A DNA stretch of 7,232 bases from Candidatus Omnitrophota bacterium. GTDB taxonomy: Bacteria; Omnitrophota; Gorgyraeia; Zapsychrales; Zapsychraceae. Below, piece after piece: positions 5,725-7,232 of the stretch (position 1 is the stretch's first letter; each line of letters opens with the position of its first letter). Both the position numbers and the translations under genes were made by a program. Location: contig JAGYNW010000099.1 of NCBI GenBank assembly GCA_018399915.1, positions 1-7,232 of the forward strand, given 5' to 3'. A model generated the notes under the pieces. That model was not told the DNA's origin. It saw nothing but the letters and a program-made list of their open reading frames with translations, and did no database searches.

Positions 5725-7232
5725 ATGAAAAAATATAATAAAACAATTGAGAGAGCCTTGGTTGCCAACAATGTGTTGACCCAGGAGGAGATCGCGAACT
5801 ATTTGCAAGTGGCCGAATCCAAAGATGAGCTTTTAAAGAATTATCTGATCGAAAACAGTATTGTCACGGAAAGGCAGATCCTGATCGCTTTGTCGCAATC
5901 CTTTCATATGGAAACGCTGGATCTTACGGATATTGAGATTCCTAAAGCGATCACCAACAATATCCCGGTTAAATTCGTGGCCTACTATAAATTCATGCCG
6001 ATAGCGGAAAAGAATAATGTCCTGACCATTGCTTGTGCTTTTCCTCTGGATGTGAAGATCCAGGACGAGATCAGGATCCATCTGGGCAAACCGGTGAAAG
6101 TTGTGCTGTCCATGGAAAGTCAGATCAATGAATCGATACGGCTTCATTATGGCCTGGCTTCGGACACGCTGGATAAGATTATTACCCGGGATCCCAACAA
6201 GGTTAAAGATCAGACAGAGATTGAAGGACAATGGATAGAAGACCTGGAAAAAAAGACTCAAGACCCGACGATCTCTAATCTGGTTAACCAGATCATTCTG
6301 GAGGCATATCGGAAAAGGGCCACGGATATCCACATTGAACCATACCGCAATAAAGTGCGGTTCCGTTACCGCATTGACGGGGTTTTGATTGACGCCAATG
6401 TGCCGAAGGAAGTAAAACATTTCCTTCCGATGATATTGTCCCGCATAAAGATATTGGCAAACCTGAGCATAACGGAAAAGCGTCTGCCTCAGGATGGAAG
6501 CGCGGTTGTGAAGACCAAAGACCAGCATCTGGATTTGCGTATTTCAACTATGCCGACTCCTCGCGGTGAATCTATGGTCATTCGTATTTTGCCTACCAAG
6601 GTCATGCATCTGAGTCTGGAGAGATTGGGATTTGATACCTCAAGCGAGGAACATTTTCGTAAATTGATCAAGAAGCCGCACGGCATTATTTTTATGACAG
6701 GTCCGACCGGAAGCGGCAAGACGACAACGTTATATGCCTGTTTGAATGAGATCAATTCTCCCGATAAAAAGATTATTACCATCGAGGATCCCATTGAATA
6801 TGAAATGGAAGGAATTACGCAGATAAGCGTTAATTCCAAGATCAATTTTGGATTCTCGACGGGGCTTCGTAATATTTTGCGTCATGATCCGGATATCATT
6901 ATGGTCGGAGAGGTCAGGGATGTGGAGACAGCTGAGATCGCCATCCGGACCGCATTGACCGGGCATTTGGTCTTCTCGACTTTGCACACGAATGATTCGG
7001 CCAGCGGTATCACAAGGTTGATCGATATGGGGGTAGGCCCTTATCTGATTACATCCAGCGTCGAGGCTTTTATCGCCCAGAGATTGGTCAGGCTTATTTG
7101 CCCCAAGTGCAAGGAGGAAGAAAAGGATCCCGCCTTTGGTATTAAAGAGGAGATCGCGGCTTCGTTGCGTTTAAAGGATACCGGTGAGATAAAAATTTCT
7201 GGAGAACCGGTCAATCTGCATAGTCCCGGTGA
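5725..7232 (+). CDS. gspE: GspE/PilB-family type II secretion or type IV pilus assembly ATPase (3' end outside window)
   Basis: This is a cytoplasmic hexameric ATPase that powers assembly of a type II secretion pseudopilus or type IV pilus. The visible 502 codons contain no stop and run off the window, so the gene is partial. Residues 1 to about 140 resemble the MshEN/T2SSE N-terminal domain (ERQILIALSQSF, IPVKFVAYYKFMPIAEKNN). The ATPase core has RYRIDGVL (214-221), SRIKILANLSITEKRLPQDG, Walker A GPTGSGKTTT (326-335), the Asp box IEDPIEY (353-359), Walker B DPDIIMVGEVRD (388-399, E396) and the His box GHLVFSTLHTND (413-424). CPKC (459-462) is the first half of the usual four-cysteine zinc site; the second half would lie just past the edge. 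STLHTND and GVGPYLITSS resemble GspE slightly more than PilB, but the two cannot be separated without neighbours. The ATG has no clear Shine-Dalgarno sequence. Confidence 0.93.
   Translation, partial: MKKYNKTIERALVANNVLTQEEIANYLQVAESKDELLKNYLIENSIVTERQILIALSQSFHMETLDLTDIEIPKAITNNIPVKFVAYYKFMPIAEKNNVLTIACAFPLDVKIQDEIRIHLGKPVKVVLSMESQINESIRLHYGLASDTLDKIITRDPNKVKDQTEIEGQWIEDLEKKTQDPTISNLVNQIILEAYRKRATDIHIEPYRNKVRFRYRIDGVLIDANVPKEVKHFLPMILSRIKILANLSITEKRLPQDGSAVVKTKDQHLDLRISTMPTPRGESMVIRILPTKVMHLSLERLGFDTSSEEHFRKLIKKPHGIIFMTGPTGSGKTTTLYACLNEINSPDKKIITIEDPIEYEMEGITQISVNSKINFGFSTGLRNILRHDPDIIMVGEVRDVETAEIAIRTALTGHLVFSTLHTNDSASGITRLIDMGVGPYLITSSVEAFIAQRLVRLICPKCKEEEKDPAFGIKEEIAASLRLKDTGEIKISGEPVNLHSPG

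Noticed and set aside
5717..5728. A three-codon frame (ATG TTA AAA TGA) overlapping the secretion ATPase start
   Set aside because: It is too short to distinguish from chance, despite the ATGA overlap.
5833..6528. A 231-codon open frame on the minus strand
   Set aside because: It is antisense to the clearly conserved GspE/PilB frame, has no recognisable domain, and its composition follows from the opposite strand's codon use.
1..7232. CRISPR arrays, tRNA or rRNA genes, insertion sequences
   Set aside because: None seen; the window is almost fully occupied by the coding genes listed.

Overview
The window holds a divergent F-type ATPase operon followed by the start of a secretion or type IV pilus assembly ATPase gene, all on the + strand. 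The host is a bacterium of moderate GC content. The gene starts (ATG, GTG, TTG) and AAGGAG-type ribosome binding sites are ordinary for bacteria. The sequence alone does not fix the taxon. An uncultured Gram-negative lineage such as Omnitrophota or another PVC-related group is my best guess, with low confidence.

Layout: alpha (14-1576), a short epsilon (1589-1870), two different c subunits (1905-2123 and 2140-2382), a b subunit fused to the C-terminal domain of delta (2403-3149), gamma (3199-4068) and beta (4112-5638). A 13-bp perfect hairpin at 5677-5706 probably ends the operon. A GspE/PilB-family ATPase starts at 5725 and runs off the right edge. No gap exceeds 90 bases and no gene lies on the minus strand.

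Together the operon encodes a nearly complete rotary machine. Alpha and beta form the catalytic ring, with the catalytic residues intact in beta. Gamma and epsilon form the central shaft, the c proteins form the membrane rotor, and b/delta forms the peripheral stalk. Subunit a, the ion channel stator, is not in the window and may lie upstream of position 1.

The main interest is that the complex is unusual in several coordinated ways. The gene order (A-C-E-E'-F/H-G-D) matches neither the standard bacterial atp operon nor the N-ATPase operon as I know them. There are two non-identical c subunits whose glycine-rich packing motif is replaced by bulkier residues. Delta is reduced to its C-terminal domain and fused to b. 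Alpha lacks the N-terminal helix to which the missing delta domain normally binds. Beta has an N-terminal extension of about 48 residues at the place on F1 where that contact would be, and epsilon lacks its inhibitory C-terminal helices. This looks like a remodelled F-ATPase with a different stator attachment and a different rotor ring.
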